DNA of 64,000 bases from Acidovorax carolinensis (lineage in GTDB: Bacteria; Pseudomonadota; Gammaproteobacteria; Burkholderiales; Burkholderiaceae_C), in NCBI RefSeq assembly GCF_002157145.1, contig NZ_CP021361.1, positions 3,279,001 to 3,343,000 of the forward strand. Reading direction: 5' to 3'. A model generated the notes under the pieces. That model saw nothing but the letters and a program-made list of their open reading frames with translations. It searched no databases and was not told the origin of the DNA. A program made the translations under genes and the position numbers. How positions within the stretch are numbered: the stretch's first letter is position 1; each line of letters opens with the position of its first letter. Shown here in pieces: positions 42,882 to 55,053 of the stretch.

Positions 42882-44857
42882 GCAGGCATGAGCCCGGTGA
42901 GTTCTGTACCTTCTTCCAGAACAGGCAATGCCATCAACTGGGCGGTCAGTTCGGTCAAGCGTCGTTCCAGTTGAATGAGTTCCGCCTCACCCGCCTCGAT
43001 CTCGGAAATCCGCTCCACAAGACTCGTGGCAGCGTGCTGAATCCGGTCGACCGCCTCGATGCGCCGTGCAAAACTGCGGCGACGCTCACGCAACTGCGCA
43101 TCCAGTTGGGCCGTTGCAGACTTGCTCCACAACTCCAGGTCATTCGCCGCCGACTCATACACCGTGCGCAACCGCATGGCCAAGGCTCGAACCAAGCGAT
43201 CGGCGAATTCCGGCTGCACAAGTTTCAAGGCGTTGCCAACACCCAGATACTGCAAATGGCTTTGCTCAATCTGAGAGAGATCGTCAGTGAAGTGTTCGAG
43301 CTGCGGAGGGGGAGGTACCTGCAGGGAGAAACCAAATTCCGCATTCAGCTGGCGAAACGTGCCGCCCAACATCGCCTGAATCTCAATGCCGGATGCCTGC
43401 GCCTTGTCCAGGGTGCCCCTCAGTTTGTCAAAGGTCTGGGCATAGATTTTTCGCACGCCCAACTTCAAGCCCTTTTGCTGGAGCATCTGCGCCAACTCGG
43501 CCAACTCCATCTTGAGGGACTTGGCCCCCAACTGATGGAAAACGTCCCGCAGCAACTTCAGATGCACCGCCCGAACCGCCTGGATCTTGGTGGTACTCAT
43601 ATCGAACTCGCGCTGTTCCTGCTCCACGCGGTGGCGCATCGACTCGATCACCGACGCATTTTTTCCCCGGAGACTTCGCAGTTCCGCCATCTGGTCGTCC
43701 AGATCCCGGCGACGAATATTGATCACACGCGAAGTCTCGGCACGCAGCCCCGCCACCCCCGTCGCTACGGCAGCACGCAAGATGGCTTGGCGGCGCCCCA
43801 TGATCCCTTTGGCCAGCGCCTCCTCCAACACGGGCAGGCCACTGGATTCAAGCAGCAGATCGTCACATGTGATTTTTGCAACGAGCCCCTTTTGCGCAGA
43901 AACCGGCACCACCTGCGCCAGCGGCACCCCCAGCATCTCGGCAGAGGTCATGCATTGCCGGTTCATCTGCGCGAGGATTTCATCCGGCGAATTGAGGGTA
44001 TCCCACAAGGTGTCGATCTTGTTCAGCACAACCAGCCGCGCGTCAAGACTGTCCGGGGACGTTGCCAGATGCTCGCGCCAGATGGACAAGTCCGAACGGG
44101 TGACCCCCGTGTCCGCACTCAAGATGAAGACCACCGCATGGGCCTGCGGGATGAGATTGACGGTCAACTCGGGCTCGGCGCCCACCGCATTCAACCCGGG
44201 GGTATCAAGAATCACCAACCCTTGCTTGAGCAGGGGATGGGGAATATTGATGATGGCGTGTCGCCACATCGGCACTTCCACCAAGCCATCGGCATCAGGA
44301 ACCGGGTTGTCATCCGACAGCTCATCGTGCCAGAACCCCAGCGCACGGGCGTTGTCCAGTGTGACTTTTCGAACCTCAGCGACTTTCTCAAGCGCTTTGG
44401 CGATTTGATCCGCATTGTTCACATCCAGCGGGATCTCAAGCCAGCGATCATGCTTCAGGCGCCATTCAGCGAGGCCCTGCAATTGCAAGCGAGTATCAAT
44501 GGGCAGCAGCCGCAGACTGGGGGCCAATGAAGCGTCGTAGCCCAATTCCGTGGGGCACATCGTCGTGCGGCCGGCACTGGCAGGCATGATGCGGCGACCG
44601 TAGTCAGCAAAGAAAATGGCATTGATCAGCTCAGATTTTCCACGCGAAAACTCCGCGACAAAAGCCACCATCACCTTGTCGCTGCGCACCTGGGCTTCCA
44701 GTCGACTCAGCCGCTCCTGAACGGCGGAGTCCATGAGTTCGTGATCAGACATCCACTCGGACAGACGGTGAATCTGGTGGGCAAACTCACGCCGCCAGAC
44801 GCCGTGCTGGTCGAACTGCTCGTTGAATGATGGTCCCACTTTGCTCCCGGAGTGCAT
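42878..44857 (-). CDS. Dynamin-like large GTPase
   Basis: 659 residues from ATG 44857 (MHSGSKVGPSFNEQFDQHGV). GTPase motifs: P-loop VAFVAEFSRGKSELINAIF, switch AGRTTMCPTELGYD, G3 LVILDTPGLNAVG and G4 VVLNKIDTLWD. A coiled-coil C-terminal half (SLRGKNASVIESMRHRVEQE; VERISEIEAGEAELIQLERR) follows. Bacterial dynamins remodel or protect membranes. Translationally coupled to mutY, whose role is unrelated. Promoter region 44,858-44,944 contains a CTACATGTAG palindrome. Confidence 0.85.
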   Translation of the reverse strand: MHSGSKVGPSFNEQFDQHGVWRREFAHQIHRLSEWMSDHELMDSAVQERLSRLEAQVRSDKVMVAFVAEFSRGKSELINAIFFADYGRRIMPASAGRTTMCPTELGYDASLAPSLRLLPIDTRLQLQGLAEWRLKHDRWLEIPLDVNNADQIAKALEKVAEVRKVTLDNARALGFWHDELSDDNPVPDADGLVEVPMWRHAIINIPHPLLKQGLVILDTPGLNAVGAEPELTVNLIPQAHAVVFILSADTGVTRSDLSIWREHLATSPDSLDARLVVLNKIDTLWDTLNSPDEILAQMNRQCMTSAEMLGVPLAQVVPVSAQKGLVAKITCDDLLLESSGLPVLEEALAKGIMGRRQAILRAAVATGVAGLRAETSRVINIRRRDLDDQMAELRSLRGKNASVIESMRHRVEQEQREFDMSTTKIQAVRAVHLKLLRDVFHQLGAKSLKMELAELAQMLQQKGLKLGVRKIYAQTFDKLRGTLDKAQASGIEIQAMLGGTFRQLNAEFGFSLQVPPPPQLEHFTDDLSQIEQSHLQYLGVGNALKLVQPEFADRLVRALAMRLRTVYESAANDLELWSKSATAQLDAQLRERRRSFARRIEAVDRIQHAATSLVERISEIEAGEAELIQLERRLTELTAQLMALPVLEEGTELTGLMPA

Positions 44858-44944
44858 TGAACGGTCTACATGTAGACATTCACAAAATATAGCATTGACC
44901 GCGCCGCGGGCACGATCCACAGGCCAATTGTCACTGGCGCCACC

Positions 44945-45759
44945 TTACGGGCGTTGACAGCGAGGACAAAAATAGCTGCTGCGCTGACCCTGGCGAAGCA
45001 GCTTGATGACAGCGCCGCATTGACGGCAGGGAGCGCCGTCCCGCCCATAGACATTTGCCTCGTGCTGAAAATGTCCGGCCATCCCATCGGCATTGGAAAA
45101 GTCCTTCAGCGTGCTGCCACCCAGTTCCACCGCACGCGAAAGCACTGTCCTGATAGAGAAAAAAAGCCTGTGCGCCCTCACAGGGCCGATACGTTGCGCC
45201 GCAACGGTGGGTCGAATGCCTGCAAGAAACAACACTTCGGACGCATAAATATTGCCAACCCCAACGACCAGTCGCCCGAGAGCAGCAACTGCTTGACAGG
45301 AGCGCGGCTCGCCTTCAGTCCGGCGTGGAAAGCGGGAAAGGTAAAGGCTTCCGACAGCGGCTCCATCCCCAACCCGCCAAGCAACTTCTGGGCGACCGCT
45401 TCCTGCTCGCTTGCCGCATACACGACGGCACCAAAACGCCTGGGATCATGCAGACGAAGGGTCCCTTGAGAAGTGACCATGTCGAAATGGTCGTGCGCCG
45501 CCGAAGGAGGTAGATCGCGGCTGAAACGCAAACTGCCCGACATCCCCAGATGCAGCAGCAGCACGCCGCAATCCAGATCCGCCAGCAAATACTTGCCCCG
45601 ACGGCGCAGCGAAACCACCCTGCGCCCCACCAGCGATTGCGGGTCACACCCGAGGGGCCACCGCAAGGGTTTACCCATGCGAACCGAATCGATCCGCGCT
45701 CCGGCAATGGCCTGCGCAAAGCTGCGACGGGTGACTTCCACTTCGGGCAACTCAGGCAT
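44945..45759 (-). CDS. mutM: Formamidopyrimidine-DNA glycosylase MutM (apparent frameshift)
   Basis: About 271 residues if one base is restored near 45,275. The start [20 protein letters not shown] has the catalytic N-terminal proline. The frame breaks after PVKQLLLSG at GTCGCCCGAG (plus strand), where one C is missing; beyond it the protein continues [20 protein letters not shown] and ends with the zinc finger [20 protein letters not shown]...YFCPRCQRP. The enzyme excises 8-oxoguanine. The lesion is in a C run and the rest is perfect, so a sequencing error is likely. Confidence 0.88.
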
Positions 45760-45788
45760 GCAATGGCCTTTGGAACAGGTTTGGAAGC

Positions 45789-47573
45789 ATGGATTATTAT
45801 GACCCGATGGTGCAATCTCATCGCTTTCGAACCGCCCTCCTCGCTGCCACTCTGGTGGCAACAGCAACCACGGGATGGACGCAGCCTGGCGATCAACAGC
45901 CCCCCACAAGCAGCGAAGCCACGCCCCCCGCCGCCTCTGGCGCACAGCTCGATGCCGAACTTTTCTATGAGATCTTTCTGGGCGAGCTGACCGCCCAGTC
46001 CGGAGATCCTGGCGCGGGTTACGCGCTGATGCTGGAAGCCGCGCGGCGCAGCAGGGAAAGCGCCTTGTACCGTCGAGCAGCCGATATTGCCCTGCAAGCC
46101 CGGTCGGGCGACTACGCTTTGGCGGCGGCACGGGCGTGGAAAGAAGCGCAACCCCAGTCGCGCGAAGCCAACCGCTACACGCTGCAGATTCTCATCGCCC
46201 TGAACCGGATCGGGGAAACCCCGCAACTGCTGCGCCAGGAGTTGGCGCAAATACCCGCTTCCTCCAAAGCTGCAGCCCTGTCGGCCCTGCCCCAGATGTA
46301 TGGCCGTGCCAGCGACAAGACACTGGCGGCGAATGTAGTCGAGCAGGCGCTGGCCGATGAACTTCACCACCCCGCCACAGGGCCCGCCGCGTGGACCACA
46401 CTGGGTCGCATGCGCCTGGCAGCAGGAAACAAGGTCGGTGCGCTCAATGCCGCTCGCCGGGCGCTCGCGCTGGATGGAGCAAGCGAAGTGGCCATGCCGC
46501 TGGCCCTGGAATTGATGGAGGAGGGGGTGGCGGACGCGGAATCGTTGGTGACGGCCCACCTCACCAAAAAACCTGATCCCGAGTTGCGCACGGCATATGC
46601 CCGCATCCTTTTAAGCCAGCAACGTTACCCTGCCGCGCGCCAACAGCTGGAAACCGTGACGCGCGACAAGCCCGACTTCAGGGAAGCATGGCTAGCCCTT
46701 GCAACGCTGCAACTCCAGGACAATCGATTGCCCGATGCAGAAAAATCGCTGCAGCGCTACATCGAACTGGCGAATGCGGCCACGTCAGATCCCGACCTCC
46801 AGAAGCGCGGCCTGACCCAGGCCTACCTTCTCTATGCACAGCTTGCCGAAAAGAAAAAGGACTACACGGCAGCGGAATCCTGGCTCGCACGCATTGACAA
46901 TTCGGAAGAAATGATGAGCGCGCAGCGACGGCGAGCGTCGTTGCTCGCACAGCGGGGAAAAATTTCAGAAGCGCGCGGCCTGCTTCGCGGCCTGCCAGGC
47001 AATACTCCCAACCAGACCCGACTGAAACTGCAGGCAGAGGTGCAGCTTCTGCAGGAAATGCGTTTGTACAAAGAAGCCCTGGCCGTTCAAACCGAACTGG
47101 TGGCGCAGAATCCCGACGACAACGAAATGGTCTACGACCAGGCGATGCTGGCTGAAAAGACGGGCGATCCGGTGCTGATGGAACAGCTGCTGCGGCAGGT
47201 GATTGCACGACAACCCGATTTCCACCACGCCTACAACGCCTTGGGATACTCGCTGGCCGAACGTGGGCTGCGCCTGGAGGAGGCCAAGGGCCTGATCGCC
47301 AAGGCGCTGGAATATGCTCCCGGCGACCCCTTCATTACGGACAGCCTCGGCTGGGTCGAATTCCGCTTGGGCAACAGCGCAGAGGCCTTGCGGCTGCTTT
47401 CGGCCGCATTCAAGACCCGGCCCGATGCCGAAATTGCAGCCCACCTGGGCGAAGTCCTCTGGTCCACCGGCGACCGTGCGCGCGCCTCCAGCGTCTGGCG
47501 CGAAGGTTTGCGCCTGAATCCAGACAACGAAACGCTCAGAGACACGCTGAAACGCCTGGGAGCCAGGCCCTGA
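45789..47573 (+). CDS. TPR-repeat periplasmic protein
   Basis: 594 residues from ATG 45789; ATG 45807 ([20 protein letters not shown]) is an alternative that gives a neater signal peptide. After the signal and a Pro/Ser-rich linker come tetratricopeptide repeats through to the end ([60 protein letters not shown]). TPR arrays mount protein complexes. Its stop overlaps lolB by one base, so it may assist outer-membrane assembly (inference). Confidence 0.85.
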   Translation: MDYYDPMVQSHRFRTALLAATLVATATTGWTQPGDQQPPTSSEATPPAASGAQLDAELFYEIFLGELTAQSGDPGAGYALMLEAARRSRESALYRRAADIALQARSGDYALAAARAWKEAQPQSREANRYTLQILIALNRIGETPQLLRQELAQIPASSKAAALSALPQMYGRASDKTLAANVVEQALADELHHPATGPAAWTTLGRMRLAAGNKVGALNAARRALALDGASEVAMPLALELMEEGVADAESLVTAHLTKKPDPELRTAYARILLSQQRYPAARQQLETVTRDKPDFREAWLALATLQLQDNRLPDAEKSLQRYIELANAATSDPDLQKRGLTQAYLLYAQLAEKKKDYTAAESWLARIDNSEEMMSAQRRRASLLAQRGKISEARGLLRGLPGNTPNQTRLKLQAEVQLLQEMRLYKEALAVQTELVAQNPDDNEMVYDQAMLAEKTGDPVLMEQLLRQVIARQPDFHHAYNALGYSLAERGLRLEEAKGLIAKALEYAPGDPFITDSLGWVEFRLGNSAEALRLLSAAFKTRPDAEIAAHLGEVLWSTGDRARASSVWREGLRLNPDNETLRDTLKRLGARP

Positions 47574-48109
47574 TGTTGCGCGCGCTTCCACAGGGACGGC
47601 AACCGCAACGCGCCGTCCAAACGTTGCACCATGGGCTGGCTGCCCTGCTGGCATGCGTGGTTTTGCTGCTGGCGGGCTGCGCCCAGCCGCAGCCCGCGCC
47701 TGCGAACGCACAGCGCACGCTTTGGACAGGACGCCTTGCATTGCAGGTAGAAGAACAGGCGTCACAGTCATTTTCGGCATCGTTTGAGCTGTCGGGGTCA
47801 GCGCAGCAGGGCCAATTGGTCTTGCTCAATCCCCTGGGCAACACCATCGCACGAATCCAGTGGCATGCCAGCCATGCAGAGATCACCACGGGGCAGAACA
47901 CCCGAGAGTCCGAATCACTCGATGCCTTGCTTCAGGATGTCCTGGGCACCCCTATTCCCGTTGACGCGCTTTTCAGCTGGCTGGAAGGCACCCATGTCGC
48001 GGCCGTTGGCTGGCAAGTGGATCTGTCGGCCATTGACGCCGGGCGGCTGGTGGCACAACGCTACACGCCGACGCCACAAGCCACCCTGCGAATCGTCCTG
48101 ACCCGCTGA
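47573..48109 (+). CDS. lolB: Outer-membrane lipoprotein receptor LolB
   Basis: 178 residues. The signal peptide ends LLLAGCAQPQ with a lipobox cysteine. The body matches LolB: WTGRLALQVEEQASQSFSAS, LLNPLGNTIARIQW and a C-terminal TLRIVLTR. LolB receives lipoproteins from LolA and places them in the outer membrane. TGATG coupling with the TPR gene and a ten-base gap to ispE follow the usual lolB-ispE-prs order. Confidence 0.9.
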   Translation: MLRALPQGRQPQRAVQTLHHGLAALLACVVLLLAGCAQPQPAPANAQRTLWTGRLALQVEEQASQSFSASFELSGSAQQGQLVLLNPLGNTIARIQWHASHAEITTGQNTRESESLDALLQDVLGTPIPVDALFSWLEGTHVAAVGWQVDLSAIDAGRLVAQRYTPTPQATLRIVLTR

Positions 48110-48118
48110 TTCCGCTTC

Positions 48119-48982
48119 ATGCAAGCCCTGTACGACGTGCCGGCTCCGGCCAAACTCAATCTGTTCCTGCATATCACGGGCCAGCGCGCCGACGGCTATC
48201 ACCTGATGCAGTCCGTGTTCATGCTGATCGACTGGTGCGACACGCTGCATTTCGAACCGCGCCACGATGGCCTCGTTACCCGCGAGGACCTCGGCCCCGC
48301 GCTTCCGGCCATGGACTTGACGGTGCGCGCAGCGCAGGCCCTGCGGCAGGCCGCCAACTGCGACCTGGGCGTTCACATGGGTGTCCACAAAAAAATCCCC
48401 GCGCAGGCAGGCATGGGTGGCGGGTCGTCGGATGCGGCCACCACGCTAATCGCACTCAATCGCCTCTGGAACCTGCACCTGCCGCTCTCCGCGCTCGAAG
48501 CAATCGGACTCACCCTGGGTGCCGATGTGCCGTTTTTTTTGCGTGGCCACAACGCCTGGGTGGAAGGAATTGGTGAGATAATCACGCCGCTTGAGAAAGC
48601 ACATCAGCTACCGCCGGCACGCTTTGCGGTGGTGAAGCCCGAGGCGGGTTTGGATACGAAATCAATTTTTTCCGCTCCAGACCTTAAACGCGATTCTGAT
48701 AGTGCTACAATCTTAGGCTTTGCTGCAGCACACTACAATTTCGGTTGTAATGACTTGCAACCAGTTGCCCAGGCCCTGTGCCCCGAAGTGACCCAAGCCC
48801 TTGATTGGCTTGAATCGCGCGGTTTGCATGGTCGAATGACCGGTTCGGGGAGTGCAGTGTTTGCGCAAATCTCGCATGCCGTTGATCTTCAAAACGCCCC
48901 CGGCGGTTGGCAGGTCAGAACATGTGAAAATCTGATGACTCATCCTCTGGCAGGATGGGCGCCAGACAAGAATTTCGGTTGA
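48119..48982 (+). CDS. ispE: 4-diphosphocytidyl-2-C-methylerythritol kinase
   Basis: 287 residues. GHMP-kinase motifs: [20 protein letters not shown] near the start, the ATP loop [20 protein letters not shown] and the C-terminal [15 protein letters not shown]. It phosphorylates CDP-methylerythritol in the non-mevalonate isoprenoid pathway. Ends 23 bases before tRNA-Gln. Confidence 0.95.
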   Translation: MQALYDVPAPAKLNLFLHITGQRADGYHLMQSVFMLIDWCDTLHFEPRHDGLVTREDLGPALPAMDLTVRAAQALRQAANCDLGVHMGVHKKIPAQAGMGGGSSDAATTLIALNRLWNLHLPLSALEAIGLTLGADVPFFLRGHNAWVEGIGEIITPLEKAHQLPPARFAVVKPEAGLDTKSIFSAPDLKRDSDSATILGFAAAHYNFGCNDLQPVAQALCPEVTQALDWLESRGLHGRMTGSGSAVFAQISHAVDLQNAPGGWQVRTCENLMTHPLAGWAPDKNFG

Positions 48983-49005
48983 TTGCTTTTGCAATCGACC
49001 TGTGT

Positions 49006-49082
49006 AGGGGAGTCGCCAAGCTGGTTAAGGCACCGGATTTTGATTCCGGCATGCAAAGGTTCGAATCCTTTCTCCCCTGCCA
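49006..49082 (+). tRNA. tRNA-Gln, anticodon TTG
   Basis: 77 bases with encoded CCA. Acceptor AGGGGAG pairs with CTCCCCT; anticodon stem CCGGA/TCCGG with loop TTTTGAT (anticodon TTG); T loop TTCGAAT. Lies between ispE and prs, a conserved betaproteobacterial position. Confidence 0.95.
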
Positions 49083-49128
49083 AATTTCTTTTCGCGTACG
49101 GGCTTTTTTTTCAGACTGCTGGGACGCT

Positions 49129-50103
49129 ATGCAAGCCAACCAACCCGACTTCATGGTTTTCACCGGCAATGCCAATCCTGGCATGGCAGCTGAAATTGCC
49201 CAACACCTTGGCACCCCCCTTGGCGCGGCCGATGTGGGCCGATTCTCTGACGGCGAAGTCACCGTCGAAATCAAACAAAATGTGCGGGCCCGCGACGTGT
49301 TCGTCGTGCAGTCCACCTGCGCACCCACCAACGAAAACCTCATGGAACTGCTGATCATGGTGGACGCGCTAAAGCGCGCCTCCGCCGAACGCATCAGCGC
49401 CGTGATTCCCTATTTTGGCTATGCCCGCCAGGATCGCCGCCCTCGCTCCAGCCGGGTTCCGATCTCTGCCAAGGTAGTGGCCAACATGCTGCAGGCTGTG
49501 GGCGTGGCCCGCGTGCTGACCATGGATCTGCATGCCGACCAGATCCAGGGCTTTTTCGACATCCCGGTGGACAACATCTACGCCTCGCCGGTTCTGCTGG
49601 GCGATCTGCGCCAGAAGAACTACGAAGACCTGATCGTCGTCTCGCCCGATGTGGGCGGTGTGGTTCGTGCGCGGGCACTGGCCAAGCAGCTCGGCTGCGA
49701 TCTGGCCATCATCGACAAGCGCCGGCCCAAGGCCAATGTGTCCGAAGTGATGCATGTGATCGGTGAGATCGACGGCCGCAACTGCGTGATCATGGATGAC
49801 ATGATCGACACCGCCGGCACGCTGGTGAAGGCCGCCGAAGTGCTCAAGGAGCGCGGCGCCAAGAAGGTGTACGCCTACTGCACCCACCCCATTTTTTCCG
49901 GCCCCGCCATTGAACGCATCGCCCAGGGCTCGGCCCTCGATGAAGTGGTGGTGACCAACACCATTCCCTTGAGCGACAACGCCAAGGGTTGCACCAAAAT
50001 CCGCCAGCTCTCCGTGGCCCCGCTGATCGCCGAAACGATCCAGCGCATCGCCAAGGGTGAGTCGGTGATGAGTTTGTTCTCGGACCAAGAGAATCTTTTC
50101 TGA
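49129..50103 (+). CDS. prs: Ribose-phosphate pyrophosphokinase
   Basis: 324 residues from ATG 49129 ([20 protein letters not shown]). The PRPP synthase signatures [40 protein letters not shown] and [20 protein letters not shown] (PRPP-binding loop) are complete. It makes PRPP for nucleotides, His, Trp and NAD. Tightly between tRNA-Gln and rplY. Confidence 0.96.
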   Translation: MQANQPDFMVFTGNANPGMAAEIAQHLGTPLGAADVGRFSDGEVTVEIKQNVRARDVFVVQSTCAPTNENLMELLIMVDALKRASAERISAVIPYFGYARQDRRPRSSRVPISAKVVANMLQAVGVARVLTMDLHADQIQGFFDIPVDNIYASPVLLGDLRQKNYEDLIVVSPDVGGVVRARALAKQLGCDLAIIDKRRPKANVSEVMHVIGEIDGRNCVIMDDMIDTAGTLVKAAEVLKERGAKKVYAYCTHPIFSGPAIERIAQGSALDEVVVTNTIPLSDNAKGCTKIRQLSVAPLIAETIQRIAKGESVMSLFSDQENLF

Positions 50104-50109
50104 GCGCTG

Positions 50110-50139
50110 GCCGCGTCTCTCGCGAGGCGGGGCTTTGTT
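50110..50139 (+). terminator. Probable terminator after prs
   Basis: GCCGCGTCTC-TCGC-GAGGCGGGGC hairpin with one mismatch, then TTTGTTG. Confidence 0.6.
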
Positions 50140-50157
50140 GTTCAGTCAGATGCTTGC

Positions 50158-50179
50158 CAAGCCTCCTTCGGGAGGCTTG
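50158..50179. other. Perfect hairpin in the rplY leader
   Basis: CAAGCCTCC-TTCG-GGAGGCTTG is a perfect 9-bp stem with a TTCG tetraloop, without a following T run, about 100 bases before rplY. It could be an mRNA-stabilising hairpin or an autoregulatory site for bL25, but nothing proves either. Confidence 0.5.
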
Positions 50180-50282
50180 CCTGTTCGGGAGCATTGTTGT
50201 GGGCTTGCCGCCATCCGGGCGCAACAAGCCTTTTTTCAACAGGGAATGACTGGTCGCGGTCGTCCCTTTCCAGGAGCTAACT

Positions 50283-50921
50283 ATGAACTTCGTCGCTTTT
50301 GAGCGCGCCAAGCAGGGTACGGGTGCGAGCCGCCGTCTGCGCAATTCGGGCAAGACGCCTGGCATCGTGTATGGCGGTTCCGCTGAACCCCAGCTGATCG
50401 AGATCGACCACAACGCACTGTGGCACGCCCTCAAGAAGGAAGCATTCCACTCCAGCGTGCTGGACATGGAAGTGGCCGGCACGACCTCCAAGGTTCTGCT
50501 GCGCGACGTGCAATACCACCCCTACAAGCAGCTCGTGCTGCACATCGACTTCCAGCGCGTGGATGCCAAGACCAAGCTGCACATGAAGGTGCCACTGCAC
50601 TACAGCGGCGCGGAAGAGTCCGATGCCGTCAAGGTGGACAAGTGCACGGTGAACGTCATCGTGAACGAACTCGACGTGACCTGCATGCCTTCCGACCTGC
50701 CAGAGTTCATTGCCGTGGACCTGAGCACGCTGAAGAAGGGCGTTTCGCTGCACCTCAAGGACATCAAGCTGCCCAAGGGTGTGAGCGCCGTGATCCGTGG
50801 CGGCCAGAACAACAACCCCGTGCTGGTTTCCGTGGCCAACCCCGTGGTGGTCGTTGAAGCGCCTGCCGCTGACGCAGCACCTGCCGCCGATGCCAAGGGC
50901 AAGGGCAAGGGCAAGAAGTAA
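50283..50921 (+). CDS. rplY: Ribosomal protein bL25 (CTC type)
   Basis: 212 residues, AGGAG before ATG 50283. The L25 domain starts [20 protein letters not shown] and [10 protein letters not shown] is typical; a second beta-rich domain makes it the longer CTC/TL5 form. The tail is Ala- and Lys-rich ([12 protein letters not shown]). It binds 5S rRNA. The next gene, pth, is a frequent neighbour. Confidence 0.95.
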   Translation: MNFVAFERAKQGTGASRRLRNSGKTPGIVYGGSAEPQLIEIDHNALWHALKKEAFHSSVLDMEVAGTTSKVLLRDVQYHPYKQLVLHIDFQRVDAKTKLHMKVPLHYSGAEESDAVKVDKCTVNVIVNELDVTCMPSDLPEFIAVDLSTLKKGVSLHLKDIKLPKGVSAVIRGGQNNNPVLVSVANPVVVVEAPAADAAPAADAKGKGKGKK

Positions 50922-50968
50922 GACCGGCACACCGGTCTGAAGCGGCCTGCTCCGGCAGCGCAGCATCC

Positions 50969-50994
50969 AACGGCCCACCTGTGTGGGCCGTTTT
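50969..50994 (+). terminator. Terminator after rplY
   Basis: AACGGCCCAC-CTGT-GTGGGCCGTT with a short T run. A second smaller hairpin (AGACCGG/CCGGTCT, 50921-50938) lies at the stop codon. Confidence 0.75.
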
Positions 50995-51021
50995 CATTGG
51001 TCGCTACCGATAATCGCGCAC

Positions 51022-51627
51022 ATGATCAAACTGTTTGTGGGCCTGGGCAACCCGGGGCCCGATTACGAGGCCACCCGCCACAACGCGGGCTTCTGGTGGA
51101 TCGACGCGCTGGCGCGTGAACTCAAGGCCACGCTGGTGCCCGAGCGCAGCTACCACGGCCTGGTCGCCCGCACCAGCGTGCATGGCCAGAGTGTCTGGCT
51201 GCTGCAGCCGCAGACTTTCATGAACCTGTCCGGAAAGTCGGTGGCATCCCTCGCACGGTTCTTCAAGATCCAGCCGAGGAAATTCTCGTGGCGCACGATG
51301 AACTGGACATTTCCCCGGCCAGGTGAAGCTCAAGCGCGGCGGCAGCCATGCCGGGCACAACGGCCTGCGGGACATCCACGCCCAGCTGGGCTCGCCCGAC
51401 TACTGGCGCCTGCGCATCGGCATCGGGCACCCGGGCGTCAAGGCCGAAGTGGCCAACTGGGTGCTGAAGAAACCGTCGCCCGAGCAGCGTACGCTGATCG
51501 AGGACAGCATCGCGCATTCGCTCAAGGCCCATCCCGCCATGCTGGCAGGAGACATGGAAAAAGCCACGCTGCTCATCCACACCACCAAGCCCCGCGTCCC
51601 AAGCCACCACGGCCTGAAGAGAACTAA
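51022..51627 (+). CDS. pth: Peptidyl-tRNA hydrolase (three apparent single-base losses)
   Basis: About 202 residues when repaired. The start [20 protein letters not shown] and [20 protein letters not shown] are in one frame. The family's [20 protein letters not shown], then [11 protein letters not shown] continues only after bases are added in C runs near 51,274 (CAGCCGAGG) and 51,313 (TTTCCCCGG). A third loss near 51,590 (AAGCCCCGC) is implied because restoring it gives the usual [12 protein letters not shown] ending at TAA 51,627. The enzyme recycles peptidyl-tRNA and is normally essential, so these are probably sequencing errors. Confidence 0.85.
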   Translation: MIKLFVGLGNPGPDYEATRHNAGFWWIDALARELKATLVPERSYHGLVARTSVHGQSVWLLQPQTFMNLSGKSVASLARFFKIQPRKFSWRTMNWTFPRPGEAQARRQPCRAQRPAGHPRPAGLARLLAPAHRHRAPGRQGRSGQLGAEETVARAAYADRGQHRAFAQGPSRHAGRRHGKSHAAHPHHQAPRPKPPRPEEN

Positions 51628-51687
51628 AAAGCTATTATTTTTATAGCTATTGACGCTTGATGGATAAGCGCCATAGCCCAAAAATAC

Positions 51688-51690
<3 letters not shown>
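51628..51690. repeat. Dispersed palindromic repeat, copy 3
   Basis: AAAAGCTATTATTTTTATAG, then GACGCTTGATGGATAAGCGC follow the pth stop directly. It fills the pth-ferredoxin convergent gap, where it may also terminate both. Confidence 0.65.
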
Positions 51691-53127
<1,437 letters not shown>

Positions 53128-53131
<4 letters not shown>

Positions 53132-54007
53132 GCCAGCCCTTGCTGCCACCGCTGCGCCCGCACGGGCGCTGCCTCGGGCTGGCTGCACCGCGCCCTGGGC
53201 CACCGCAGCTTTGTTGCGGGCGCCGTGCTGGTGGCGCTGCTGCTGGCCGCGGCGGCCCTGTCGCTGGTCTGGACGCCTTGGTCGCCCTACGAAATGGACC
53301 TGCCCGCCAAGCTGCAGCCGCCCAGCGCCCAGCACTGGCTGGGTACCGACGCCTTTGGCCGCGATGTGGCGTCGCTGCTGCTGGTGGGCGCCCGCAACTC
53401 GCTGCTGGTGGGCTTGATTGCGGTGGGCATTGGGATGGGTGTGGGCGTGGCCCTGGGGCTGCTGGCTGCTGCACGGCGCGGCTGGGTGGAAGAAACCATC
53501 ATGCGGCTGGCAGACTTCACGTTTGCCTTTCCGGCCATTTTGTCGGCCATCATGATGACGGCGGTGTTTGGCGCGGGCATCGTCAATTCGATCATCGCCA
53601 TCGGTATCTTCAACATCCCCACCTTTGCGCGGGTAACGCGTGCCTCGGCCAATGCCGTGTGGTCGCGCGACTTTATCCTGGTGGCGCGGGCCAGCGGCAA
53701 GGGCAACTGGCGCATCACGCTCGAGCATGTGTTGCCCAACATCGCCTCGGTGCTGATCGTGCAGGCCACGGTGCAGTTTGCCATTGCCATCCTGGCTGAG
53801 GCCGCGCTGTCGTATCTGGGCCTGGGCACGCAGCCACCGCAACCCTCGTGGGGCCGCATGCTCAGCGACGCCCAGACCCTCATGTTCCAGGCACCGCTGC
53901 TGGCCGTGTGGCCCGGCGTGGCGATTGCGCTGGCCGTACTGGGCCTGAACCTGCTGGGCGACGGCCTGCGCGATCTGCTTGACCCGCGCCTGGCCCGCAA
54001 GCGCTGA
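53128..54007 (+). CDS. DppC/OppC-type ABC permease (frame problem near start)
   Basis: The overlap with the preceding stop supports ATG 53128 (MSQPLLPPLRP), but the body lies in another frame from about 53,165 (ASGWLHRALGHRSFVAGAVL), implying a net shift in GC-rich sequence. An internal start at 53225 would lose the first segment. The body has the DppC features WLGTDAFGRDVASLLLVGAR and coupling loop SRDFILVARASGKGNWRITL. Second permease of the transporter. Confidence 0.75.
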
Positions 54008-54024
54008 CCTGCCTCGCCGCTCCG

Positions 54025-55053
54025 ATGAACACCCAATCCCCACCCACCTCCCTGCTGCAGGTCACCGACCTGCGCATCCGTCTGCAGACGCACCGGGGCG
54101 CCGCCGACGCGGTGCGCGGCATCGACTTCACGCTCCAGCGCGGCGAAACCCTGGGCCTGGTGGGCGAATCGGGCTGCGGCAAGTCGCTCACGGCCCTGGC
54201 GCTCATGGGCCTGCTGCCCGATGCCGCGCAGGCCAGCGGCAGCATTCTTCTGGATGGGCAGGAGCTGCTGGGGCTGGACGACAGCGCGCTGTGCCGCCTG
54301 CGCGGCAACCGCATCGGCATGGTGTTCCAGGAGCCCATGACGGCGCTGAACCCCGTGCACACGATTGGTGACCAGGTGGCCGAGCCGCTGCGGCTGCACC
54401 GCGGCATGGGCCGCGCCGCGGCACGCCGCGAGGCCCTGGCCCTGCTGGAGCGCGTGGGCATTGCCGATGCCGCCCGGCGCCTGGATGCCTATCCGCACCA
54501 GTTCTCGGGCGGGCAGCGCCAGCGCATCACCATTGCCATGGCGCTGGCCTGCGGGCCCGACCTGCTGATTGCCGACGAGCCCACCACGGCGCTCGACGTA
54601 ACCGTGCAGCAGCAGATCCTTCAGCTTATCAGCGACCTGGTGGCCGAGCGCGCCATGGCGCTCATCCTGATCTCGCACGACCTGGGCGTGATCTCGCAAA
54701 ACGCCGACCGCATGCTGGTGATGTATGGCGGCAGCGTGGTGGAAAGCGGCCCCACGGAGGCCGTCTTCTCGACCATGGCCCACCCCTATACACGCGGCCT
54801 TTTTGCGGCGCGCCCGCAACTGGTGCCGCGCCGCAACGGCGAACGCACGCGCCTGTCCACCATCCCTGGCACCGTGCCCGAGCTGGCCGACCTGCCCGCG
54901 GGTTGCCCCTTCGCGGGGCGTTGCGGTTTCACGGTGGCCGCCTGCCACACCACCGCGCCGCCGCCGGTGCCGTTGGGCCCTGTGGATGCGGAGCACATGG
55001 CGCGCTGCATCCGGCTCGATGCCATGCCCGCCGCAACGGAAGCCAGCGCATGA
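54025..55053 (+). CDS. DppD/OppD-type ABC ATPase
   Basis: 342 residues, intact. Walker [21 protein letters not shown], signature [20 protein letters not shown], Walker [14 protein letters not shown] and the OppD-type C-terminal cysteine cluster [20 protein letters not shown], which binds an iron-sulphur cluster in relatives. Eighteen bases after the permease; its stop overlaps the next ATPase. Confidence 0.93.
   Translation: MNTQSPPTSLLQVTDLRIRLQTHRGAADAVRGIDFTLQRGETLGLVGESGCGKSLTALALMGLLPDAAQASGSILLDGQELLGLDDSALCRLRGNRIGMVFQEPMTALNPVHTIGDQVAEPLRLHRGMGRAAARREALALLERVGIADAARRLDAYPHQFSGGQRQRITIAMALACGPDLLIADEPTTALDVTVQQQILQLISDLVAERAMALILISHDLGVISQNADRMLVMYGGSVVESGPTEAVFSTMAHPYTRGLFAARPQLVPRRNGERTRLSTIPGTVPELADLPAGCPFAGRCGFTVAACHTTAPPPVPLGPVDAEHMARCIRLDAMPAATEASA

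Noticed and set aside
42830..44530. 566-codon plus-strand open frame opposite the dynamin-like gene
   Set aside because: Antisense of a gene with complete GTPase motifs; the translation has no family features.
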